The notes under the pieces are model-generated. The model was not told the DNA's origin. It saw only the letters and a program-made list of their open reading frames with translations, and made no database searches. DNA of 11,144 nt from CAZADS01 sp964483985 (GTDB taxonomy: Bacteria; Pseudomonadota; Alphaproteobacteria; Thalassobaculales; Thalassobaculaceae), in contig CAZADS010000075.1 of NCBI GenBank assembly GCA_964483985.1, positions 1 through 11,144 of the forward strand. The letters are read 5' to 3'. This document shows, piece after piece, positions 1 through 6,293 of the stretch; position 1 is the stretch's first letter; every line of letters starts with the position of its first letter. The translations under genes and the position numbers were made by a program.

Positions 1-873
1 TTCATCCAGAAATAATTCATATACAAGGTTCTCAGGCGGTTTAGAACCGAGTACCTTGCAGATTTTCGACGATGCTTTGACGCTATCTATCAAATCTTTT
101 CCGCACATTTCATAATCAACCCCTAGAGCATGCCAGCGCATCGCCCAATCGACTTTCCATTGCAGTTTGCAATGACCCCCAGTTATGGGAACTTCGATCT
201 TTTTTGACGATATAGGGTCCTGATAGATAACGGTTCGTGCATGAACATCATGGCGAATGATTGGAACCTGTAATACCTGTCCTGTTTTTGGACAGATAGG
301 CAAAAATGGACTATACGTCTGTTGCCGTTCTTTTCGCAACGTTGGTAACATAATGTTCATTACAGCATCATATTGTTCCAAAACTAAATTTAGAGTGTTA
401 TCGAAGAAACCGTTCCTATAGCAATCAGTTGAGCTCATGAATTCGTAATCGAATCCAAAGGCATCCAAAAACCGTCGAAGCATAGCGTTATTATGATGTC
501 CGAAGCTTTCGTGTGTACCAAAGGGATCAGGCACTTCTGTCAGCGGTTTATTAAGATAAGGTTCAAGGTTATCCGAGTTTGGGACATTATCTGGAATTTT
601 TCTTAGACCGTCCATATCGTCGGAAAATGCAATTAGTTTTATTGGAATGCTTGATAGTTTGTTGAAAGCTTCTTTAACCATTGTGGTTCGAAATACTTCT
701 CCAAATGTTCCAATATGTGGTAGGCCCGACGGTCCATATCCCGTTTCTAGTACAACAAAGCCTTTATCTGGAATCTTCCCGTCTAGTCTCTTCGTGATTT
801 TTCGAGCTTCTTCGAACGGCCAAGCTCTTCCATTCTCTATGATTTCAGAAGGAATGATAAAATTTGTAGGCAT
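1..873 (-). CDS. lysK: Lysyl-tRNA synthetase, class I (partial, C-terminus beyond left edge)
   Basis: This enzyme charges tRNA-Lys with lysine in the cytoplasm using a class I Rossmann catalytic domain, unlike the class II LysS of most bacteria. The reading frame is open from ATG at 871-873 to the left edge, giving the first 291 residues of a family usually about 520-560 long. The class I HIGH-type signature is present as PHIGT at residues 52-56, inside the family-typical stretch GYGPSGLPHIGTFGEV (45-60). The downstream block GGHCKLQWKVDWAMRW (232-247) followed by GKDL (258-261) also fits the family. The KMSKS-like loop would lie beyond the edge. A weak GGA lies about 9 nt before the ATG. The 203-nt gap upstream suggests its own promoter, though I could not pick a convincing one. 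Class I LysRS is the main taxonomic clue for Alphaproteobacteria. Confidence 0.95.
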   Translation of the reverse strand, partial: MPTNFIIPSEIIENGRAWPFEEARKITKRLDGKIPDKGFVVLETGYGPSGLPHIGTFGEVFRTTMVKEAFNKLSSIPIKLIAFSDDMDGLRKIPDNVPNSDNLEPYLNKPLTEVPDPFGTHESFGHHNNAMLRRFLDAFGFDYEFMSSTDCYRNGFFDNTLNLVLEQYDAVMNIMLPTLRKERQQTYSPFLPICPKTGQVLQVPIIRHDVHARTVIYQDPISSKKIEVPITGGHCKLQWKVDWAMRWHALGVDYEMCGKDLIDSVKASSKICKVLGSKPPENLVYELFLDE

Positions 874-1076
874 AATTTATTTTCCGTATCTTTAGGAAGC
901 GCAAGCTTAAAAGACTTGAATAGTAGAGCAAGGAAATTAGAGGTTGCTGTTTTTAAGGGTTAATTGATCTAAATTCATCATTAATTTTTACAATTCATTT
1001 CTCTTAAAATTTGAGCTCTATTCTTTGGATTCACTGTAGTTGTTATAAATTAAACATTTTCGTATATAGCCACGGG
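874..1076. other. Intergenic region between the ammonia-lyase gene and lysK
   Basis: This AT-rich 203-nt spacer separates two minus-strand genes. It must contain the end of the ammonia-lyase transcript and probably the lysK promoter. A 5-bp inverted repeat, TAGCC/GGCTA with a 3-nt loop (1067-1079), overlaps the ammonia-lyase stop codon, but no T tract follows it, so it is not a convincing terminator. No -35/-10 pair stands out on the minus strand. I see no small gene or RNA in it. Confidence 0.4.
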
Positions 1077-2324
1077 CTAGTTCGGTGGTTTATGGAGCCT
1101 CTTAACTAACACATCTTCTGCTTGTTTTCCGACTATGGAGCCATAGATATTTGAATCGGTTGCACCTTCAGTGGAAAGGACTAAAATCCGACTCTTTTCA
1201 TCGATAGCTAAAGCTAATCGGGCTGATGGATCTACAGCGGCCGCAGTTAAAGCGGCAAGTGCGGCTGCTCCCGATTCCCCGGAAACGATTCCTAATTCCG
1301 ATAATCGTATCATGGTTGGGGCAATTAATGGGTCGGCTAAGATCATAAAATCGTGAGCTGCGACGTTTAATATATCCCATGCAAGTAGAGAGGGCTCACC
1401 GGCGGATAAACACGCCATAATTGTATTTAGATTTCCTTGCGCGGTTGAAGGTGTGCCAGCAATAGCACTTTGATAAAGACAATCAGAAGATTCTGGTTCG
1501 ACGACGATTATGCGGGGACGATGGTTGCTCCAAATACGCCAGCTTTCCACTGCTATTGCAGCTGCTATTCCGCCAACGCCACCGGGAACAAAGATATGGG
1601 TTGGAAAATCGCCCGATATCTGGTCAGCCACTTCCGCTGTAATCATGGTGTAACCTTGCATAACATGACTTGGGATATCCATGTAACCAGGATAAGAGGT
1701 ATCAGAAACTACATGCCAGCCATGTTCTACTGCATCAATATCGGCTTGCCGGACTGAATCATCATAGGTGCCTGACACTCTTACGATATCGCAGCCGTAT
1801 GCGGCGATTGCATCTTCTCTTCGCTTGCTCACATCAGCATGAAGATAGATTTTTGAAGCACATCCAAACTGTGCTGCGCCCCATGCAACAGATTTCCCGT
1901 GGTTTCCATCAGTCGCCGTGACCACAGTGACTTTGCTCAAAATTTCCTGATATTGCCCAGATCGCATGGCGGTTGTGGTTATTTTTGGCTGGCCCGTGTT
2001 TTTTTGAATGATAGTTTCTAATACCCGATAAACAGCGTATGCTCCTCCAAGCGCTTTGAAGGACCCAAGGTCGAAGCGGAAACCTTCATCCTTGAGCCAG
2101 AGCTTTCCAATGTTGAGTTCCGACGAAATGTCGTCTAATTGATGAAGGGGCGTCACCTTGTAATCATCCCAGAGCCGAAGCTCTGAACGTGCTCGCATAC
2201 CTTCAGCTTTTGGCAGTATTCTTTCAATCTTGTCATCTGGTGGAATAGAATCGAAATTCGATTTAAAATTATGAAACCAGCTTATCCTACCGGGTTGGAA
2301 TTCCTTAAGCCAGGGTTTAAGCAT
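1077..2324 (-). CDS. dpaL: Diaminopropionate ammonia-lyase-like PLP enzyme (fold type II)
   Basis: The known family (E. coli YgeX/DpaL, 398 aa) converts 2,3-diaminopropionate to pyruvate plus two ammonia, and also acts on D-serine. Numbered from a TTG at 2339 (420 aa), the Schiff-base lysine is K95 in GSFKALGGAY. The loop TATDGNHG (142-149) contains D145, and VVSDTSYPGY (211-220) contains D214. These match the two catalytic aspartates of the E. coli enzyme (D120 and D189, from memory). The phosphate-binding loop is GGVGG (254-258), and the family blocks ISGESGA and LSTEG are near the C-terminus. Two starts are possible. TTG at 2337-2339 overlaps the upstream TGA as TTGA. ATG at 2322-2324 (415 aa) has GGA 5 nt before it, and I prefer it. 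The tight overlap with the upstream dioxygenase implies co-translation and linked function. Serine/threonine dehydratases share the fold but lack these combined motifs. Confidence 0.88.
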   Translation of the reverse strand: MLKPWLKEFQPGRISWFHNFKSNFDSIPPDDKIERILPKAEGMRARSELRLWDDYKVTPLHQLDDISSELNIGKLWLKDEGFRFDLGSFKALGGAYAVYRVLETIIQKNTGQPKITTTAMRSGQYQEILSKVTVVTATDGNHGKSVAWGAAQFGCASKIYLHADVSKRREDAIAAYGCDIVRVSGTYDDSVRQADIDAVEHGWHVVSDTSYPGYMDIPSHVMQGYTMITAEVADQISGDFPTHIFVPGGVGGIAAAIAVESWRIWSNHRPRIIVVEPESSDCLYQSAIAGTPSTAQGNLNTIMACLSAGEPSLLAWDILNVAAHDFMILADPLIAPTMIRLSELGIVSGESGAAALAALTAAAVDPSARLALAIDEKSRILVLSTEGATDSNIYGSIVGKQAEDVLVKRLHKPPN

Positions 2325-2335
2325 AGTATTCCATT

Positions 2336-3241
2336 TCAAACGGATAAAAGGGTTGGTGGGTCATCACCAACTATTGTAGTCCGATGCATTATTCGGCGTT
2401 TTTTTGCGGCATCGTAGGGCATCACGGCATGCATTGTACAACGGTTGTCCCACATTATCACATCGTTTCTTTTCCATTTATGGCGATAAACGAAACAATC
2501 CTGAGTGGCATGGGCGATCAAAGTCTTAAGAAATTCCTGTCCTTCTGCATGGTTTAATCCCTGAACTTTGGACATAGTATGAGGACTTAAGAATAAAGAA
2601 CGCCGGCGCGTAATTGGGTGAGTCCGAATAAGAGGATGTGTAACGGGCGCTAAATTCTCATACTGGCCTTTGTTAATTTTTGCAGCTAATCCTTCAGAAA
2701 GAGATAAGATATGGTCATGGTCATGCGTAACATAGAACCGTTCCAATTCCATGCGCCGTTTCATCGGCAGCGCGTCAAATGCAGCAGTCATGTCGGCAAA
2801 AAGGGTATCTCCGCCATTATCAGGAATTTGGATGCCGTGAAGAATGGATCCCATGGATGGGATTTTTCGAAATGAACTGTCTGTATGCCAATGCCACGTG
2901 AGTTCGATATACTGCCAATTGGTACTGCTCGCGGGCATAATTTTCCCAAACTCGTCTACGTTTGCGACTCTATAAATTTCAGGATGAACGGACGAGCGAT
3001 GAGCTATGGAGGGGTGAATTTCCAACTCGCCAAACTGTCGAGCGAAGGATATTTGTTGTTGGTCGGTAATTCCTTGATCTCGGAATATTAATACTGGGTA
3101 TTCCATCCAGGTCTTATGTAGTTTTTTAAACGTTGGAATATTGAGTTCCCGACGTAAGTCTAACCCTTCAACTGATGCTGCCAAACCTGTGCCATTTTTT
3201 GATACCATGAAAGGTATTTCAATTGAATCATTAACCACCAA
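2336..3241 (-). CDS. TauD/TfdA-family Fe(II)/2-oxoglutarate-dependent dioxygenase
   Basis: Cytoplasmic non-heme iron oxygenases of this family couple decarboxylation of 2-oxoglutarate to hydroxylation of a substrate. The unstable product often collapses, so that an ether, sulfonate or N-alkyl group is cleaved (TfdA on 2,4-D, TauD on taurine). The metal triad is visible: H119 and D121 in WHTDSSF, and H271 in WDNRCTMHAV. R287 in the MHRTT stretch should bind the co-substrate carboxylate. The 301-residue length is normal. The blocks GGDTLFADM, FVYRHKW and WDNR resemble TfdA more than TauD, but substrate cannot be assigned. The start is TTG at 3239-3241 or GTG at 3236-3238. GGAG (complement at 3247-3250) lies 5 and 8 nt upstream of these, whereas the first in-frame ATG (3206-3208) has no ribosome site. 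It is the first gene of a two-gene unit with the ammonia-lyase. Confidence 0.9.
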   Translation of the reverse strand: MVVNDSIEIPFMVSKNGTGLAASVEGLDLRRELNIPTFKKLHKTWMEYPVLIFRDQGITDQQQISFARQFGELEIHPSIAHRSSVHPEIYRVANVDEFGKIMPASSTNWQYIELTWHWHTDSSFRKIPSMGSILHGIQIPDNGGDTLFADMTAAFDALPMKRRMELERFYVTHDHDHILSLSEGLAAKINKGQYENLAPVTHPLIRTHPITRRRSLFLSPHTMSKVQGLNHAEGQEFLKTLIAHATQDCFVYRHKWKRNDVIMWDNRCTMHAVMPYDAAKKRRIMHRTTIVGDDPPTLLSV

Positions 3242-3246
3242 ACAAA

Positions 3247-3250
3247 CTCC
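3247..3250 (-). promoter_or_regulatory. Ribosome binding site deciding a non-ATG start
   Basis: GGAG on the minus strand lies 5 nt from TTG (3239-3241) and 8 nt from GTG (3236-3238). The first in-frame ATG is over 30 nt further in, without a Shine-Dalgarno sequence. This supports a TTG or GTG start for the dioxygenase gene. Confidence 0.5.
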
Positions 3251-3262
3251 ATAATAAGGTTA

Positions 3263-3268
3263 ATTATA
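3263..3268 (-). promoter_or_regulatory. Possible -10 box for the dioxygenase/ammonia-lyase unit
   Basis: A perfect TATAAT reads on the minus strand about 22 nt before the gene start, which would give a short leader just covering the GGAG ribosome site. The -35 region is poor: the best is TTGCTT 19 nt upstream, with only three consensus bases. An activator may therefore be needed, or the match may be chance in this AT-rich stretch. Confidence 0.35.
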
Positions 3269-3446
3269 TGCTGCTATGGCTGTTTGAAAGCAACATAAAT
3301 TCTAATGAAAAAATATTCCCTAAGTGATTTTCCTGATAACTATTTTAAACTAAATTAAAGTAGAAATTATCAATTAACTCTAGGCATATTAAAAAAATAA
3401 ACGTTCAATCATTTAAATAAAAAATGAGATCGGATATTCTAGGCGG

Positions 3447-3475
3447 TTGACGGATGAGCTTATGGTGATCATAAG
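3447..3475 (+). promoter_or_regulatory. Sigma70-type promoter of the tRNA gene
   Basis: TTGACG (3447-3452) and CATAAG (3470-3475) are separated by exactly 17 nt, directly in front of the tRNA. The expected transcription start, 6-8 nt after the -10 box, is at about 3482. That leaves only a base or two before the mature tRNA 5' end at 3484. Confidence 0.6.
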
Positions 3476-3483
3476 AGGGTTGT

Positions 3484-3560
3484 GGGCCTGTAGTTCAGTT
3501 GGTTAGAACCCGCCGCTCATAACGGCGTTGTCGGGGGTTCGAGTCCCTCCGGGCCCACCA
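3484..3560 (+). tRNA. tRNA-Ile2 (anticodon CAT, lysidine-modified type)
   Basis: The 77-nt gene folds into a full cloverleaf: a 7-bp acceptor stem GGGCCTG/CGGGCCC, D stem GTTC/GAAC, anticodon stem CGCCG/CGGCG with loop CTCATAA, T stem GGGGG/CCCTC with loop TTCGAGT, discriminator A and encoded CCA. The CAT anticodon could mean initiator Met, elongator Met or Ile2. The initiator is unlikely, because its three G-C pairs next to the anticodon loop and its unpaired first base are absent. C4-G69 and C5-G68 are the acceptor pairs that TilS uses to choose tRNA-Ile2, and the acceptor end resembles alphaproteobacterial tRNA-Ile. I therefore favour Ile2, reading AUA after lysidine modification of C34. 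Elongator Met remains a lesser possibility. It converges on the monooxygenase gene. Confidence 0.88.
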
Positions 3561-3581
3561 TCATAAGTGCAACGGTCTCTA

Positions 3582-3587
3582 TTTTTT
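3582..3587 (+). terminator. T6 run after the tRNA, possible weak terminator
   Basis: Six consecutive T residues begin 22 nt after the tRNA CCA. No stable hairpin immediately precedes them, only a loose TCATAA/TTATGA pairing with a long loop. It may mark the end of the tRNA precursor, but this is weak. Confidence 0.25.
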
Positions 3588-3602
3588 ATGACCATTTATC
3601 AA

Positions 3603-5423
3603 TTAATCGGCCGCTTCTGATATTGGGCGTGCCCCCGGTTCTATCATGGTAGGTTGTAATAGACCTTCTTCGATCGCCTTGATTTGCAAAGCTAAAAATT
3701 TTGAGTAAATCCTAATTTGTGCCAATCCACCTGCAGTAAACCAAAGCCCAGGCTGCGGTGTTCTACGCCACATATTGCGAAGTTCGCCGCCTTGGTCAAA
3801 GCCCCACACAGGCCCTATTTTATTTGCGATTTGATCTCCAAGATAGTGCCGTACTGTATCTTGTTGGTTTTTGTATCCAGTAGCTGTAACAAGAAGGTCT
3901 GCCTCAATAATACTTCCATCCTTCATTTTTGCGCCAGTGTTTACAAAACTATCAATATCGGAAAATTGTATCAGACCAACTTCACCATTTATAATCAATT
4001 CAGAGCATCCTACATTGAAGCAATATCCACCGCCCCGTCTAAGATAACTCATCTGAAAACCCGTATCATCATGTCCACCATAATTCAGACGAAATCCTCT
4101 GTCTTCTAGCCCATTCAGCAGTTCCTTATCATTTTCCCGCATTGAGTTCGTTGCAATCTGATAGGATTTGATAAGTACTTGATATGGAAATGAGACCGCC
4201 AAAAGATCATTATCCTCTATTGGAGGCCCTTCAAAATAATGGGCGTAGACTTTTTGAGCTTCTTTTAGGCTAACGATATATGTTGAACTTCGTTGGATTA
4301 TGCTTGCACTAGCACCGCAGGCGTGCAGGTCCTGTGCGACGTCATGCCCGCTATTACCGGTTCCCAGAACGAGTGCTTTTTTTCCTTTCCAGTTGTGGCC
4401 GTCTATATACGAACCAGAGTGCATAACCGTACCTTCGAAATCTTGAAGGCCCGGAATTTCAGGAAGGACGGGTATGCTACTAACTCCTGTAGCGAAAACC
4501 ACATGCCTTGGTTTAACTTCTCGTTCTGAGCCATCTTTGCGCTTTAGAGTGATAATCCATTGGCTAGTTTTATCATCATAAGAGCCATTTTTAAGTTCGG
4601 TGCCTACCCAAACATTTAATTCCATGCTCTCTGCGTATGCTTCAAACCAATTCGCCAATTTGTCTTTTGGGATGAAAACGGGCCAATTAGGAGGAAAAGG
4701 CATGTAAGGCAAATGATTTACATAAACCTCGTTATGCAAAGTTAAAGAATGATAGCGTTTTCGCCAGTTGTCACCGATTCGTTCGTGTTTATCTATAATT
4801 AATGTATCGACGCCCAATACTCCCAATCTAGCGGCTATTGTGAGGCCGGATTGGCCGGCACCTATAACAAGAACCGTTGGTTCACGGTCTTCGTAGGCAC
4901 GAGATCTTTTTCGAAGGTCTAACCAATTTTCGTCACCGAAGGTTCTAGAATAATTTTCTCCGGTGGGTCGATTGTTCCCCACAGTTTCTTCGAAACCACT
5001 TATGGCTTCGATGGCTGTCATTAGAATCCAGGCTTTTGTCTTAGTGGGAGTATATTGGTTTGGAATTAGACGTAAAATTCCGTTGGCGGGGCCTGATTTG
5101 GTATCAAATTCAATAAAAGACTCTATACAATCAACTCCAGCTCGGCTGATATTACGCGGTGGAGTTCTGCCTTCAGCTATTCTGAATCCTGTTGGTTGGG
5201 TTCTAGCTAAGCTATCTCGGAGAGTTGAGGCAATTTCGGCACCACCACTCATGCTTTGTATATGCCATGTGAATGCTAATAGATCGCGCCACTGACCATC
5301 AGCAATAAATAGATTCGCTGCAGATTGAACATCCTGCTCATCTAGATAGGTCCCAAATGCTGAAAGCCAAGCTTCTGTTGCATCCACGGAATCTATGTCC
5401 GAAAGGTTTACAGCTTTTTTCAT
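3603..5423 (-). CDS. Flavin-containing monooxygenase with N-terminal NTF2/SnoaL-like domain
   Basis: This 606-residue protein should use FAD and NADPH to insert one oxygen atom into a soft nucleophile (N or S) or a carbonyl compound in the cytoplasm. Residues about 15-140 form an NTF2/SnoaL-like segment (TEAWLSAFGTYLDEQD onward), followed by the FMO core. The FAD dinucleotide motif is GAGQSG (188-193), and the NADPH motif is GTGNSG (354-359). The FMO fingerprint FxGxxxHxxxY runs from F329 to Y339 with H335, and the ATGY motif is at 514-517. The Tyr ending and motif spacing favour an FMO/YUCCA-like rather than a classical Baeyer-Villiger enzyme. ATG at 5421-5423 has GGAG 8 nt upstream. It lies 143 nt behind the GST gene, with its own likely promoter. 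Substrate is unknown, and indole-pyruvate or N-hydroxylating activity cannot be told from the sequence. Confidence 0.88.
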   Translation of the reverse strand: MKKAVNLSDIDSVDATEAWLSAFGTYLDEQDVQSAANLFIADGQWRDLLAFTWHIQSMSGGAEIASTLRDSLARTQPTGFRIAEGRTPPRNISRAGVDCIESFIEFDTKSGPANGILRLIPNQYTPTKTKAWILMTAIEAISGFEETVGNNRPTGENYSRTFGDENWLDLRKRSRAYEDREPTVLVIGAGQSGLTIAARLGVLGVDTLIIDKHERIGDNWRKRYHSLTLHNEVYVNHLPYMPFPPNWPVFIPKDKLANWFEAYAESMELNVWVGTELKNGSYDDKTSQWIITLKRKDGSEREVKPRHVVFATGVSSIPVLPEIPGLQDFEGTVMHSGSYIDGHNWKGKKALVLGTGNSGHDVAQDLHACGASASIIQRSSTYIVSLKEAQKVYAHYFEGPPIEDNDLLAVSFPYQVLIKSYQIATNSMRENDKELLNGLEDRGFRLNYGGHDDTGFQMSYLRRGGGYCFNVGCSELIINGEVGLIQFSDIDSFVNTGAKMKDGSIIEADLLVTATGYKNQQDTVRHYLGDQIANKIGPVWGFDQGGELRNMWRRTPQPGLWFTAGGLAQIRIYSKFLALQIKAIEEGLLQPTMIEPGARPISEAAD

Positions 5424-5477
5424 CTTAAAAACTCCAAGCGTTCGGCCTAATGCTCAGCAAACGATAATTAGCACCTT

Positions 5478-5507
5478 GTTTTAAAATTTGATTCGCTTTT
5501 GCGTCAA
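5478..5507 (-). promoter_or_regulatory. Candidate promoter of the monooxygenase gene
   Basis: On the minus strand TTGACG (complement at 5502-5507) and TAAAAC (complement at 5478-5483) are separated by 18 nt, giving a leader of about 48 nt. The -35 hexamer is identical to that of the tRNA promoter in this window. The spacer coincides with the palindrome at 5484-5515. Confidence 0.42.
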
Positions 5508-5515
5508 TCAAATTT
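5484..5515. repeat. Long palindrome / hairpin between GST and monooxygenase genes
   Basis: A perfect 10-bp inverted repeat, AAATTTGATT/AATCAAATTT, encloses a second small stem CGC-TTTT-GCG with a 2-nt bulge. In RNA this gives a long hairpin. In DNA it places two half-sites around the spacer and -35 box of the candidate monooxygenase promoter, as an operator would. On the minus strand only TTTT then AAAAC follows the stem, so it would be a modest rho-independent terminator for the upstream GST transcript. Operator and terminator roles are both possible. Confidence 0.6.
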
Positions 5516-5566
5516 GTCTCTAGTCCATTTTAATTTTAAGTTTATCGAAATGATATATTGTTCGAA

Positions 5567-6289
5567 TTACTGAGATTTATTTGTTTTTTTGTCGGCTGTG
5601 CTAATTGTCGCCGCTGTTTGATTGAATAGCATTTTTCGTTCGTATTCGTTGGGTGGTCCTTTTCGACGGAATTCTTTACCAAGATCCACACCGCGTTGGA
5701 CAGCTGGACGGTCTTTTATAATCGCACGCCATTTGACGATTTTGGGAAAAGGGTCGAGTGAAATACCTAAAGGTTTAGCTATTAGAACCCACGGCCACGC
5801 AATCATGTCGGCGACTGAATATTCGTCACCAAGTATGTACGCTTGATTTTCGAGTCTCCTTTCCAATACACCCAGACATCGATCATATTCATTGGCGTAC
5901 CTTGTGTGTGAATAATTATGGTCGCCCTCTGCATAATTTACAAAATGACTCAATTGGCCGGCCATGGGACCCTGATTGCCAGTTTGCCAAAAAAGCCATT
6001 CGAGTGCTTCCTTTCGCCCTCTGACGGTATTGGGGATAAAATATCCGGTTTTTTCGGCGAGATAAAACATAATCGCACCTGATTCAAATACAGAAATAGG
6101 GTCCCCAACAACGTCATGATCAACGATTGCGGGCATTCTATTATTGGGACTAATTTTTAGAAAGCTTGAGCTGAATTGGTCTCCCTTGCCTATATTTATT
6201 GGGTAGGTATTGTATTTTAACCCAAGTTCTTCGAGCAGAATTGAAACCTTCCAACCATTTGGTGTTGGCCAGTAATAGAAATCAAGCAT
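5567..6289 (-). CDS. Glutathione S-transferase, nu-class / YfcG-like
   Basis: The family uses glutathione in disulfide reduction, peroxide reduction or conjugation in the cytoplasm. The 240-residue protein has an N-terminal thioredoxin-like domain (about 1-85) and an alpha-helical C-terminal domain. The start YYWPTPNGWK places T9 and N11 exactly where E. coli YfcG has its glutathione-contacting Thr9 and Asn11. KGDQF, SPNNRMPAIVD (cis-Pro P53) and FESGAI (E69, S70) are the remaining G-site blocks. SVADMIAWPW (about 158-167) is the conserved C-terminal-domain N-cap region. The tail past residue 215 is polar and may be disordered. ATG at 6287-6289 has AAGGA 8 nt upstream, inside the last codons of the CoA-transferase gene, whose stop is 4 nt away. 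The two are therefore surely co-transcribed and probably translationally coupled. The substrate is not determined. Confidence 0.92.
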   Translation of the reverse strand: MLDFYYWPTPNGWKVSILLEELGLKYNTYPINIGKGDQFSSSFLKISPNNRMPAIVDHDVVGDPISVFESGAIMFYLAEKTGYFIPNTVRGRKEALEWLFWQTGNQGPMAGQLSHFVNYAEGDHNYSHTRYANEYDRCLGVLERRLENQAYILGDEYSVADMIAWPWVLIAKPLGISLDPFPKIVKWRAIIKDRPAVQRGVDLGKEFRRKGPPNEYERKMLFNQTAATISTADKKTNKSQ

Positions 6290-6293
6290 TTAA

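Noticed and set aside
647..895. Plus-strand open frame of 82 codons antisense to lysK
   Set aside because: It lies fully opposite a strongly conserved coding region and has no ribosome site or recognisable protein features.
3484..3600. tRNA gene as an integration site (att) for a mobile island
   Set aside because: I see no integrase gene and no repeat of the tRNA 3' end in the window. The ATCATAAG similarity on both sides of the tRNA is only 8 nt and does not involve the tRNA end.
3717..4109. Plus-strand 130-codon frame within the monooxygenase gene
   Set aside because: The opposite strand encodes conserved FMO motifs throughout. The antisense product is unlike any family I know and is a reading-frame shadow.
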